From Pseudomonadota bacterium (GTDB lineage Bacteria; Myxococcota_A; UBA796; SXON01): 32,994 nucleotides of DNA. The DNA is taken from positions 1 through 32,994 of the forward strand of contig SXON01000150.1 in NCBI GenBank assembly GCA_005778355.1, in the 5' to 3' direction. Shown piece after piece: positions 15,303-23,559 of this stretch; position 1 is the stretch's first letter; the number at the start of each line of letters is the position of its first letter. The notes beneath the pieces are model-generated. The model saw only the letters and a list, made by a program, of their open reading frames with translations. It did no database searches and had not been told where the DNA came from. Made by a program: the position numbers and the translations under genes.

Positions 15303-15332
15303 CACAGCCTCGACACCGTGCGACAGGCTGTG
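15303..15332. promoter_or_regulatory. Inverted repeat, candidate operator in the divergent promoter region
   Basis: CACAGCCT (15303-15310) and AGGCTGTG (15325-15332) are perfect inverted copies separated by 14 nt, giving a 22-nt centre-to-centre distance, about two helical turns. They lie between the divergently transcribed RNase Z-like and HtrA-like genes. This geometry suits a dimeric repressor or activator. No second copy was noticed elsewhere in the window. Confidence 0.4.
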
Positions 15333-15369
15333 ACGGGGCAACAGCGCGCCGCGTGACTAAGCCTCGGCC

Positions 15370-16401
15370 ATGCGCCACGCTCTTCTCGCTCTTGCTCTTT
15401 CCGGCTGCCTCGCCGATGCCAGTGACGCGCCCGCCGTGGCCCTCCCCCAGGGCTACAACCCCGTGCAATCCCTCGCCCCGCTGGTCGACGCGGTGAAGCC
15501 CGCGGTGGTGAACGTCTACACCACGCAACGGCAGCAGATCCCCACCTTCTACCAGTACGCCTACGGTCTGCCGTCGGAGCACGTCCAGCAAGGCCAGGGC
15601 TCCGGCTTCGTGATCTCGAGCGACGGATTCATCCTCTCCAACAACCACGTGATCGAGGGTGCCCACGAGGTGCGGGTGAAGTTTGACTCCGGCGAGGAGC
15701 ACGTGGCCACCGTGGTGGGCGCGGACCGCGGCTCCGACGTGGCGCTCCTGAAGATCGACGCGGGCAAGGCCCTGCCATGGCTGCGCCTGGCCACGGACAC
15801 CGACGCGAAGGTGGGCGACTGGGTGGTGGCCGTCGGCAACCCCCTCGGCCTCGGGCACACCGTCACCGCCGGCATCGTGAGCGCCAAGGGACGCGAGATC
15901 CCCGAGCTCGACGCGCTCGAGGAGTTCCTCCAGACCGACGCCAGCATCAACCCTGGCAACTCGGGCGGTCCCCTCATCGGTCTCGACGGTCGCGTGGTGG
16001 GCATGAACACCGCGATCGTGAGCGGCGCCAACAGCGTCGGCTTCGCCATCCCCGCCGACCACCTCGACTGGGTGATCCCGCAGCTCCGTGAAGACGGCAA
16101 GGTGGCCCGGGGCTGGCTCGGCGTGTCGAGCGCGGCGCTCAACAGTCGCGGCCTGAAGGAGTTCAACGTGAAGGCGGGGGTGCTGGTCACCAACGTGGCC
16201 GAGACGAGCCCCGCCGCGGCCTTTGGCCTCGCCGCCGGCGACGTCATCACCGAGGTGAACGACCGGACGATCGACGACCCGCAAGCCCTGTACCGGGTGG
16301 TGGCCAGCAAGGCGCCGGGCGACGAGGTGACGGTGGAGTACCTCCACGGCGGGAAGGCGCTCGAGAAGAAGGTGAAGCTGGGGACGCGGCCGAGCAAGTA
16401 G
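15370..16401 (+). CDS. HtrA/DegP-type trypsin-like serine protease with one PDZ domain, probable lipoprotein
   Basis: 343 aa. A short signal peptide ends in a lipobox (LALSGC, Cys13), suggesting export and lipid anchoring. The trypsin-like domain carries the full catalytic triad: His93 in ILSNNHVIEG, Asp123 in GSDVALLKID and Ser198 in INPGNSGGPLIG. The PDZ domain covers about residues 255-340 (GWLGVSSAALNS, GVLVTNVAETSPAAAFGL). HtrA proteins degrade or refold damaged envelope proteins. One PDZ domain makes it DegS-like in layout, but lipid anchoring replaces the usual N-terminal TM helix. No clear Shine-Dalgarno precedes the ATG. It converges with the isocitrate-dehydrogenase-like gene, 8 bp apart. 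Confidence 0.92.
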   Translation: MRHALLALALSGCLADASDAPAVALPQGYNPVQSLAPLVDAVKPAVVNVYTTQRQQIPTFYQYAYGLPSEHVQQGQGSGFVISSDGFILSNNHVIEGAHEVRVKFDSGEEHVATVVGADRGSDVALLKIDAGKALPWLRLATDTDAKVGDWVVAVGNPLGLGHTVTAGIVSAKGREIPELDALEEFLQTDASINPGNSGGPLIGLDGRVVGMNTAIVSGANSVGFAIPADHLDWVIPQLREDGKVARGWLGVSSAALNSRGLKEFNVKAGVLVTNVAETSPAAAFGLAAGDVITEVNDRTIDDPQALYRVVASKAPGDEVTVEYLHGGKALEKKVKLGTRPSK

Positions 16402-16409
16402 GCGGCCGC

Positions 16410-17363
16410 CTACAGGTTGGCGAGCACCCGCGCCCGCACCTCGGAGCAGGTGGATCGGCCGCCCATGTCCTGAGTGTGGAGACCCGACTCGAGCGCGCTC
16501 ACGCAGGCGGCCCGGAGCCGGGCGCTGAGCTCGTGTTTGCCAACGTGGCGCAAGAGATCCACCCCAAGGCCGAGCATCGGGTACGGGTTGGCGCCGTCGG
16601 CGCCGACGTTGGCCACGGTGGTGCCATGGGGGCTCTCGAACACCGTCACGCCGGGGCCGATGTTGGTGCCGCAGGCGATGGTCACCCCGCCGGCCATGCC
16701 CGCGGCGCAGTCGCTGACGATGTCGCCGAAGAGGTTGCCCGCCACGAGCACGTCGAAGCTGTGTGGCTTGCGCACCACCTGCATGCAGAGCGCGTCGACG
16801 ATCACGTCGTCGTGCTTGATCGACGGGTACTGCTGGGCCACTTCTTTGCCCACGGCGAGGAACATGCCGTCGGCCTTCTTGAGGATGTTGGCCTTGTGCA
16901 CCGTCGTCACCCGCCTGCGGCCGTTGACCATCGCGTAGTCAAAGGCGAAGCGGTGGATGCGCTCGCACGCGGCGCGCGTCGTCACCTTCACCGTCTCGTA
17001 CACGCCCTCGGCGCTCTCGTGCTCGAAGCCCGAGTAGATGTCCTCGCTGGCCTCGCGGACCACGACGATGTCGACCCCCTTCCCCCGAGCGGGGAGCCCC
17101 GGCAGGTTCTGCGCGCGGCGCACGATGGTGTTGATGCCGAGCGCCTTGCGGAACATGACGGTGGGCGGCAGCTTGCCCGCACGGATCTCGGCCACCCACT
17201 TGCCTTTCACGGCGAGTCCTGTGCGGCGCACGGAGGTGATCGCGCTCTCGATCTCGTTCTGCTCGTCGAAGCGGATGCCGGCGCCGAGCTGGTCGAGGGC
17301 ATCGACCAAGACCGCCGCCACCTGGGGCCCCACGCCATGCCCGGGGATGAGGGTCACTTCCAT
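16410..17363 (-). CDS. Isocitrate/isopropylmalate dehydrogenase-family protein, IDH3-gamma-like (possible regulatory subunit)
   Basis: 317 aa from ATG 17363, with GGAGG seven bases upstream; the longer open frame to 17672 is antisense shadow of the upstream gene. It shares the family fold with its neighbour: VREASEDIYSGFEHESAEGV, TTVHKANILKKADGMFLAVG and NLFGDIVSDCAAGMAGG. The substrate-binding S-x-N-x3-R-x9-R motif is altered. The Ser and Asn positions are Pro66 and Thr68, whereas Arg72, Arg82 and Arg103 remain. The stretch ending in RRAQNLPG resembles beta/gamma subunits of eukaryotic NAD-IDH, which are regulatory. The NAD-site HGTAPDIAG motif of its partner is HGTTVANVG here. It starts 2 nt after its partner's stop, consistent with a heteromer. 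A separate dehydrogenase with another substrate is the alternative. Confidence 0.82.
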   Translation of the reverse strand: MEVTLIPGHGVGPQVAAVLVDALDQLGAGIRFDEQNEIESAITSVRRTGLAVKGKWVAEIRAGKLPPTVMFRKALGINTIVRRAQNLPGLPARGKGVDIVVVREASEDIYSGFEHESAEGVYETVKVTTRAACERIHRFAFDYAMVNGRRRVTTVHKANILKKADGMFLAVGKEVAQQYPSIKHDDVIVDALCMQVVRKPHSFDVLVAGNLFGDIVSDCAAGMAGGVTIACGTNIGPGVTVFESPHGTTVANVGADGANPYPMLGLGVDLLRHVGKHELSARLRAACVSALESGLHTQDMGGRSTCSEVRARVLANL

Positions 17364-17365
17364 GG

Positions 17366-18370
17366 CTAGGCCTCCAGGGCGTTGATGACGGCGCCCGTGA
17401 ACTCGTCGGTGGTGGCGTTGCCGCCGAGGTCGCCGGTGATGTGGCTGCCGTCGGCCAACACGCGCCACACGGCCCGCTCGATGCGCGAGGCGATCTTCCA
17501 CTCGCCCACGTGCTCGAGCAGCATGTTTGCGCTCAAGAGCAGCGCGAGAGGGTTGGCCTTGCCCTGGCCGGCGATGTCGGGCGCGGTGCCATGAACGGCC
17601 TCGAACACGGCCGCCCGCGCGCCGATGTTTGCCCCCGGCACCACGCCGAGACCGCCCGCGAGGCCGGCGCACAGGTCGCTCAGGATGTCGCCATACAGGT
17701 TCTGCAAGAGCAGCACGTCGAACTTCGAGGGATCGATGGGCAACAAGAGCGACAGGCTATCGACGCCCATGTCGAGCTGCTCGATGAACGGGTACTCGGC
17801 GCCCACGGCGCGGAAGGCGTTGAGAAAGGCGCCGTCGGCGCGAGGGTTGATGGCCGCCTTGTGACAGCAGTGGATGTGCCGCCGGCCGCGGTAGCGCATG
17901 TACTCGAAGGCCCACCGGGCGATGCGCTCACCGGCGGCCGCGGTGGAGGTCTTCATGCTCACCACCGTGCCCGGGGTGACCTCGTGCTCGATGCCGGCGT
18001 AGAGGTCCTCGGTGTTCTCGCGGAAGAGCACCAGGTCGAGCCCTGGCCAGGCGCCGGGCACGTTGGGCAAGGTGCGCACGGGGCGGAGCCCTACGAACAG
18101 ATCGAGCTCCTGACGCATCGCCACGTTGGCGCTGCGGAAGCCGGTGCCTTTCGGGGTCATGAGCGGGCCCTTGAGCCCCAGCCGGTTCTTCTTGATGCTC
18201 TCGAGGGTGACCTCTGGCATCGGCACGCCGAACTGTTCCATGGCGGTGCCGCCGGCGGGGGCGGGATCCCAGTCGATCGGGGCACGGGCGGCCTCGAGGA
18301 TGCGGCAGGTGGCCCCGGTGACCTCGGGACCAATGCCGTCGCCCTCGATCAGGGTGACACGGTAGCGCAT
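17366..18370 (-). CDS. NAD-dependent isocitrate dehydrogenase-like protein (catalytic-type subunit)
   Basis: 334 aa, the size of short-type NAD-IDH/IPMDH enzymes. Motifs in order: LIEGDGIGPEV at the N-terminus, LKGPLMTPKGTGFRSANVAM with the complete substrate site Ser80, Asn82, Arg86, Arg96, then FRENTEDLYAGIEHE (Arg117), NLYGDILSDLCAGLAGGLG (metal-binding Asp residues) and EAVHGTAPDIAGQGKANPLA. The last matches NAD-using IDH. The reaction would be isocitrate to 2-oxoglutarate plus CO2 and NADH. One oddity is CHKAAINPRADG in place of the common VHKANIM motif. Isopropylmalate or tartrate dehydrogenase activity is less likely but not excluded. It is followed in the same transcript by a diverged paralogue. 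Confidence 0.88.
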   Translation of the reverse strand: MRYRVTLIEGDGIGPEVTGATCRILEAARAPIDWDPAPAGGTAMEQFGVPMPEVTLESIKKNRLGLKGPLMTPKGTGFRSANVAMRQELDLFVGLRPVRTLPNVPGAWPGLDLVLFRENTEDLYAGIEHEVTPGTVVSMKTSTAAAGERIARWAFEYMRYRGRRHIHCCHKAAINPRADGAFLNAFRAVGAEYPFIEQLDMGVDSLSLLLPIDPSKFDVLLLQNLYGDILSDLCAGLAGGLGVVPGANIGARAAVFEAVHGTAPDIAGQGKANPLALLLSANMLLEHVGEWKIASRIERAVWRVLADGSHITGDLGGNATTDEFTGAVINALEA

Positions 18371-18409
18371 GGGCCGCGGGCTAACGCGGCGCCGGGAGAC
18401 TCGGCCCCG

Positions 18410-19312
18410 CTACCACCCCACCACCTGCACCATCCCGCCATAGAGCGCCTCGTCGTCGACCGTCGTGACCAGCGGGACGACCGACCACTGGCCGGCCAAG
18501 CTTGGGGCGGGCTCACCCAGCGAGGATGGGACTAGCGTAGCGCGGGCAGGAGAACGGACCAGGGCATTGCCGAGCAGAGCCCCGCCCGCCATGCCGGCGC
18601 CGCTGCCGACCAGCGACGCCACCAGCAGGCTGTCGCGCTCCCCCGAGGCCAGGGCCACCACCAGCGTGGCGGTCGCGCCGCCGAGCAAGCCCCCGGCGTC
18701 GGCAAAGCCCACCACCGCAGGGTCCACGCCCAGCGCGGGGTGCATCAGCACGGCGCCCCCGACAAGTCCCACGTCACCGCCCACCAGCACGCCAGTGAGG
18801 ATGGGATGCCTCGTTGCGTCTCGGGGCACGACCAGGGTCGTGACCACGCCGCCCACGTGGGAGCCCCACAGGCCGACGGAGGTGGTCGCGAGCGAGCTGC
18901 CCCAATCCACGTCGGTGTACGGCGAGGCCACGGCGAGACCGCCGCCAACCACGGCGGGCACGAGGGGCACCAGCCCGAGCAACTTCGGATCGTTGGCCTC
19001 AGTCGCGACCGCCCGCCCGATGGCCTGGTAGAGGCCCCATCCCGCGCCGAGCGTGGACACGGCGGCGTCGTTCCCGCTCACCGCATCGGCGTCGAGATGT
19101 GCGAGGTAGCCGCCCGCTGCCGAGCCGAGCGCGCCGCCGACCAGCGTGGTTGCGCCCAGCCCTTGGTCCCGCGTCGCCGAGCCGAGGCCAACGCCGAGAC
19201 CAAACGCGGAGCCGTAGACGAACCCCGTCCAGGCTCCGCCGGTCACGTCCGGGGGCAGGACGCCGTCGGTGCCGCGCAGCGTGAACGTCGTTCCCGCCGT
19301 CTGCGCCAGCAT
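18410..19312 (-). CDS. Gly-rich, membrane-like protein; probable C-terminal part of a gene split by an in-frame TAA
   Basis: 300 aa from the first ATG (19312), which lacks a good Shine-Dalgarno. The frame is open for a further 29 codons up to a TAA at 19402-19400. Those 29 codons also read like protein (SVYASVAGAGSQATGASATL), and beyond the TAA the same frame is the HEAT-repeat gene. The protein is rich in Gly, Ala, Val and Leu, with many short hydrophobic stretches such as AFGLGVGLGSATRDQG and LVGGDVGLVGGAVLMHPALG, suggesting a membrane or beta-rich repeat protein. It carries no family motif I recognise. The GLGVGLG motif occurs on both sides of the TAA, supporting one ancestral gene of roughly 580 codons. 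It lies 39 bp upstream of the IDH-like pair on the same strand. Confidence 0.6.
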   Translation of the reverse strand: MLAQTAGTTFTLRGTDGVLPPDVTGGAWTGFVYGSAFGLGVGLGSATRDQGLGATTLVGGALGSAAGGYLAHLDADAVSGNDAAVSTLGAGWGLYQAIGRAVATEANDPKLLGLVPLVPAVVGGGLAVASPYTDVDWGSSLATTSVGLWGSHVGGVVTTLVVPRDATRHPILTGVLVGGDVGLVGGAVLMHPALGVDPAVVGFADAGGLLGGATATLVVALASGERDSLLVASLVGSGAGMAGGALLGNALVRSPARATLVPSSLGEPAPSLAGQWSVVPLVTTVDDEALYGGMVQVVGW

Positions 19313-19399
19313 GTAGGCGCCGAGTCCCGCCAGGGTGGCGGACGCGCCGGTGGCCTGAGAACCCGCGCCGGCGACGCTCGCGTAGACGCTGCCCGCCGC

Positions 19400-20143
19400 T
19401 TAGCCCACGACGGCGCCGGTGATGGCCTCGGCCCCGTCGCCCGGCCGCCCGGGGTGCCTACGGTACAACCCAAGTCCAACGCCCAGGCCGATGGCCTCGC
19501 CGGCGAGGCCGGCACCCCAGGTCGCATCGCCCGATCCATTTGCGGCCAGGGCAGCGGTCGTCCCGAGCGCCGTGCCGACAATGACGTTGCCGGTGATGAA
19601 GGCGGCGTCACCCGCGTCGATCGGCCGCGATCGCGCCAGAAAGTAGCCGGTAGTCGCGCCGCCCACCGACCGCGTGGGCGCCAACCGCGCCGCCGCCTCG
19701 GGGTAGTACGTGGTGATCACCGCGTCGAGTCGCGCGCGCAGCTCCGCGCTCGCGCCCTCTCGCGCCGCCACGATGGCCTCCACCACGCCCGGCACCTGCA
19801 GCGTGGCGAGCGCTTCAACGCACGCGGCCCGCACCGTGTCGCCGTGCGCCGCTTGGCCCAGGACATCCAGGAGCACGGGCGCGGCCACTGGGTAGTGGCC
19901 GAGTGCCCGGACCGCCGCGACGCGCAGCTCCGGAGTCTCGCCTTTGAACAGCACATGCCCGAGCACGGGCACCGCCCGCTCGTCGGCGAGGCCTCCGAGT
20001 TGCGCCACCCCCGACGCGGGATCGGGCCCGTGTAGGGCCAAGAGGGCCGCGAGGAGCGCGTCGTCGGCGCCAGGGTTGGCTTCGGCGCCTGCCGCTTCGA
20101 GAAGGCCACCGTCGCCGGCGTACGCGGCGGGGAGGACAATCAT
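19400..20143 (-). CDS. HEAT-repeat protein with Gly-rich C-terminus; ends at an in-frame TAA
   Basis: 247 aa from ATG 20143 (GAGG just upstream; an in-frame TAG lies 12 nt before it). The very short hydrophobic start MIVLPAAYAG may be a minimal signal peptide. Residues ~25-150 contain HEAT-like helical repeats: LADERAVPVLGHVLFKGETP, ELRVAAVRALGHYPVAAPVL and TVRAACVEALATLQVPGVVE. HEAT arrays usually mediate protein-protein contacts. After residue ~165 the sequence changes to Gly/Ala-rich hydrophobic stretches (GNVIVGTALGTTAALAANG, AIGLGVGLGLYRR), continuing in the next segment after the stop. Function unknown. The gene is divergent from the Ser/Thr kinase with only 32 bp between starts. Confidence 0.68.
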   Translation of the reverse strand: MIVLPAAYAGDGGLLEAAGAEANPGADDALLAALLALHGPDPASGVAQLGGLADERAVPVLGHVLFKGETPELRVAAVRALGHYPVAAPVLLDVLGQAAHGDTVRAACVEALATLQVPGVVEAIVAAREGASAELRARLDAVITTYYPEAAARLAPTRSVGGATTGYFLARSRPIDAGDAAFITGNVIVGTALGTTAALAANGSGDATWGAGLAGEAIGLGVGLGLYRRHPGRPGDGAEAITGAVVG

Positions 20144-20175
20144 CGCCTCAGGCTACCGCGCGGGCGGCCCACCGC

Positions 20176-23100
20176 TTGCGAGCCGACCCCGCACGTTGGA
20201 CAATAGGCACCTTGCAACCCCCACAGCCCCCGGCGCGCCCCTTCGACCGACCCCACGTGGACGGCTTCGCCCTGGAAGAACGAATCGGCGTCGGCCCCCG
20301 GTCCGAGGTGTACCGGGCCACCCAGCTCAGCTCCGGGCGCACCGTCGCCCTCAAGCTCTCGTCGCACCCGGGCCACCTTCGTCGCGAGGCGAACTGCCTC
20401 AGGAATCTCGATGACCCAGGCATCGTCTCGCTCGTGGCGGAAGGGTCGGACTGGATCGCCCTCGAGCTGGTCGAGGGACCGTCGGTCCAGCAGATGCTCG
20501 ACGAGGGCACCCTTCCACCCCTCGCCGAGCGGGTGCGCCTCGTGGCCACCCTCGCGCGCACCCTGGGACGCCTCCACGCCCGCGGCATCGTGCACCGCGA
20601 CGTGAAGCCATCGAACATCCTCGTGGGACAGACCGGCCCCCGCCTGGCCGACTTCGGCATCGCCATCGCCCCCGGGGAGCCCGCCAGTGACGACGTGGTC
20701 GGCACGCCTCGCTACATGGCACCCGAGCAGTCGGCCCTCGCGGTGAGCGAGTGGCCCCGGGTCGACCAGCACGCGACGGGCACGGTGCTCGCCGAGCTCG
20801 CGGCGGCGCCCGCCGAGGTAGAGGCCTCGCGGCTGGCCGACCTGCTCGCCATCGCCGGTCGAGCCAGAGCGGCGGCGCCCGCCCACCGCTTCGAGAGCAT
20901 GTCGGCGCTAGCCGACGCCCTCGACGGCTGGGGGGCCGGGCGAAGCTACGCACCCCCCTCTCGCACGCGCACGCTGCTTGGCCTCTCCGTGGGCGCGCTC
21001 CTGCTGGGCGGTGGCATCGCCTGGGTGCTCATGGCCCAGCACGCCGAGACCACCCGCCAGGCCACCCGCGCGCAGCGTGGCTGGCTCGAGCTCGCGATGA
21101 AGCACCATCAGAACAGCGACGCGACGGCAGAGCTGGCGGCACTCGCGAATATCGACGCGAGTCGCGAGCCGACCGTCACTGCGGGGGCGCTGGCCGCCCT
21201 GGCTCGGGTCTACGCGCGCGATCAGAACTGGGCGGAGTTGGAGGCCCTGCTCGCCTGGCCCGGCTCGGCGGTGATGTCCACGAGCGAGCGCGACGCCGCC
21301 ACCCTGGCACTGGCCATGGCGCGCGCGGACCTCGAGGCCATCGCCTCGCGGCTGGAGGCCGACGAGGCGCACCTGCTCGCACCCTTCCGAAATGCCGAGC
21401 TCACGCCGCCGGGTACCCAGTCCGTGCACCTGAAGGGCGACTTCATGCTCTACAGTCCCGAGAGCCTGGAAGGCTTCGACCGAGCCGGCGCGGGCTGGCT
21501 GTTCTCGCTGGAGCACGAGGTGCCGAGCCGTGGCGAGGCGGTGAGGGCAAGGGCGACGGTCGGCAAGGACGAGTACGTCGTCACGCGGAACAACCCCCGA
21601 CGCCTCGCTCGCTGGGACGGCCGGGCGCTCCACTCGGCCCACGCCGCCACTGACGCGCTCGACGCCTACGTGACCTCGCTCGATGCGGGCGATCTCGATG
21701 GCGATGGCGACGCTGAGCTCGTGGCGGGCCTCGGCCCCAGCGACGGCTTCCTCATCCGGGTGTACGCGCCGACGGGGCACGACACCGAGCCCCTTCGCGT
21801 GCTCGCCGACACCCGCCCCGGCTTCGTCGCGGGCGCGCGCGTGGACGCCGGCCTCATCGTCGCGGTGATCAGTCACGAGAATCCGAACGCGCGCATCTTC
21901 GGCCGCGAGGATCCGTACGGCGGACCCTGTCGACTGGCTGCCTACCGACTGGAGGCCACGGGGCTCGTCGAGGTCGACCAGGTGGCCTGGGCCACCGGTC
22001 GCTGCCCGCTGGGTCCGCTGCACCTCGCCGACCTCGACGGCAACGGGACGAACGAGCTGGCGGTGGAGATGGAGGACGGGGGCACCGAGTTTATCCACCG
22101 CCATCCAGACGGCCGCCTCGACCCCTTCCTCACGCTCCCCGGTTGGCGGGTGGCCCAGGCGTTCAACACGCCGACCGATGTCGCGAGCGAGCTCCTGCTT
22201 GTGAGCACGCGCGACGAAGGCGTGGCCTACCTCGTAGGCGGCGAGACCGCTGGCCGCTTGCCGGGTGCCAGCTGGGCGCCGCTCGCTGGGCCCGGCGACC
22301 CCTTCGTGCAGCTCCGGGCCAGCCTGGCGTCGGGGGCCGCCTCGGTCGCGGGGCTGCGTGCCACCGCGGCGCCCTCGGCCGCCCTCGACCTGGGCCGGCC
22401 CCTGCCGCCGGCGTTGGAGCGCCCGGTGCCCGTGGCGCTTCGACAGGACGCCGAGGCGGGTACCCTGCAGCTGCGGCTCGCCGCCGGCGTGGGCACGGTG
22501 CTGCGCTGGCCGCTCCGGGCCACGGGCGCGCCGGTGTGGATGCACGTGGCGGGCACTTGGACGCGGGGCGAGTGGGGGTCGAGCGCGCGCATCAAGCTCC
22601 GGCGCGCGGCGGATGCCGACAAGCCATCCATCGGCCTGAACTTCGTCACCACCGGCGCGGGCGACGTGCATTTCCGCTGGATCGACCTCGCGCCCTCGGT
22701 CCCTGCCGCAGGCCCGAGATCGCTCCGCATCCCGAGCCCCCTCGACCGGCGCGAGGTGATCCACGCCGGCGTGCCGACCGTCTTCGACGTGCACGCGGGC
22801 ATGCTCGGCGACGACGGGCTTGCGCACACCGCCGGCTGGCTGGGGGGGCGCGACGTCCTGGCCGAGCAGGGGGAAGTGGCCCCACCGGTGCCCGGGGAGT
22901 CGTGGACGCTCGAGATCGAGGCGGCGGACTGGTGGGGCGCCGGCCCCGGCCACCTCGCGGAGCTGGTGCTCTCCCGGCTGGACCTCGGCGGGCTGGCCCC
23001 CGATCTCGAGGCACCGGGGCGCGGCGACGCGCCCGACATCGCCAGCGCCTCGCCCGAGCAACTCGCGGGGCTCGTCCGCCTCGATGCAACCGCCTACGAG

Positions 23101-23532
23101 CGCGCCCGCGAGGCGCGGAGCCTCACCGAGGCCGACCAGGCCTGGGCCACCGGCGTCCTCGCGGCGGCAAAGCCACACCGCGGTGATCCGGAGTTCATCG
23201 ACCTTTTGCTCGCAGCGCCGTCTTTGCGGACCCTCGATGACGCGGGACAGGACGCCCTCGCCATCGAGCAGGGCGACGCGCTCCTGCGCACCGGCCGTCA
23301 CGACGAGGCGCGGGCCCGACTGCACCGGGCCTGGCAGGGCGCGGAGGCGCGCGGCGTTCTCGCGTGGCGTGACGCCTTCGACGCCGCCTGCCTGCTCGCC
23401 ACCCTCGCACAGGACCTCGGGCAACAGGCGGAGGCGGAGGCGTGGCGCGCCCGCGCGCTCGAGGTGGTGCCCGACGCCGACCTCGGGCCCCGGTTGCTCC
23501 GGCACCGTTCCCCTGCGAGCCCGTTGCGATAA
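20176..23532 (+). CDS. Transmembrane Ser/Thr protein kinase with VCBS/FG-GAP-like sensor region
   Basis: 1118 aa from TTG 20176; TTG at 20212 or GTG at 20257 are alternatives since the kinase fold starts only at ~residue 31. The kinase motifs are intact: IGVGPRSEVYRA, VALK (Lys60), Glu71, HRDVKPSN (140-147), DFG (159-161) and APE (182-184). The C-lobe is short, with the usual GxPPF region absent. A single TM helix covers ~266-287 (LLGLSVGALLLGGGIAWVLM). The large outer part has Ca-binding-like VCBS/FG-GAP repeats (DLDGDGDAELV near 503, DLDGNGTNELAV near 620), a beta-rich lectin-like middle and TPR-like helices at the end (GDALLRTGRHDEARARL). Such Pkn kinases link extracytoplasmic sensing to phosphorylation. 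Its stop is only 27 bp before the baseplate gene, suggesting cotranscription with eCIS genes. Confidence 0.9.
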   Translation: MRADPARWTIGTLQPPQPPARPFDRPHVDGFALEERIGVGPRSEVYRATQLSSGRTVALKLSSHPGHLRREANCLRNLDDPGIVSLVAEGSDWIALELVEGPSVQQMLDEGTLPPLAERVRLVATLARTLGRLHARGIVHRDVKPSNILVGQTGPRLADFGIAIAPGEPASDDVVGTPRYMAPEQSALAVSEWPRVDQHATGTVLAELAAAPAEVEASRLADLLAIAGRARAAAPAHRFESMSALADALDGWGAGRSYAPPSRTRTLLGLSVGALLLGGGIAWVLMAQHAETTRQATRAQRGWLELAMKHHQNSDATAELAALANIDASREPTVTAGALAALARVYARDQNWAELEALLAWPGSAVMSTSERDAATLALAMARADLEAIASRLEADEAHLLAPFRNAELTPPGTQSVHLKGDFMLYSPESLEGFDRAGAGWLFSLEHEVPSRGEAVRARATVGKDEYVVTRNNPRRLARWDGRALHSAHAATDALDAYVTSLDAGDLDGDGDAELVAGLGPSDGFLIRVYAPTGHDTEPLRVLADTRPGFVAGARVDAGLIVAVISHENPNARIFGREDPYGGPCRLAAYRLEATGLVEVDQVAWATGRCPLGPLHLADLDGNGTNELAVEMEDGGTEFIHRHPDGRLDPFLTLPGWRVAQAFNTPTDVASELLLVSTRDEGVAYLVGGETAGRLPGASWAPLAGPGDPFVQLRASLASGAASVAGLRATAAPSAALDLGRPLPPALERPVPVALRQDAEAGTLQLRLAAGVGTVLRWPLRATGAPVWMHVAGTWTRGEWGSSARIKLRRAADADKPSIGLNFVTTGAGDVHFRWIDLAPSVPAAGPRSLRIPSPLDRREVIHAGVPTVFDVHAGMLGDDGLAHTAGWLGGRDVLAEQGEVAPPVPGESWTLEIEAADWWGAGPGHLAELVLSRLDLGGLAPDLEAPGRGDAPDIASASPEQLAGLVRLDATAYERAREARSLTEADQAWATGVLAAAKPHRGDPEFIDLLLAAPSLRTLDDAGQDALAIEQGDALLRTGRHDEARARLHRAWQGAEARGVLAWRDAFDAACLLATLAQDLGQQAEAEAWRARALEVVPDADLGPRLLRHRSPASPLR

Positions 23533-23559
23533 GCTCCCGGCTCCCGCCACCCGAGCCCG

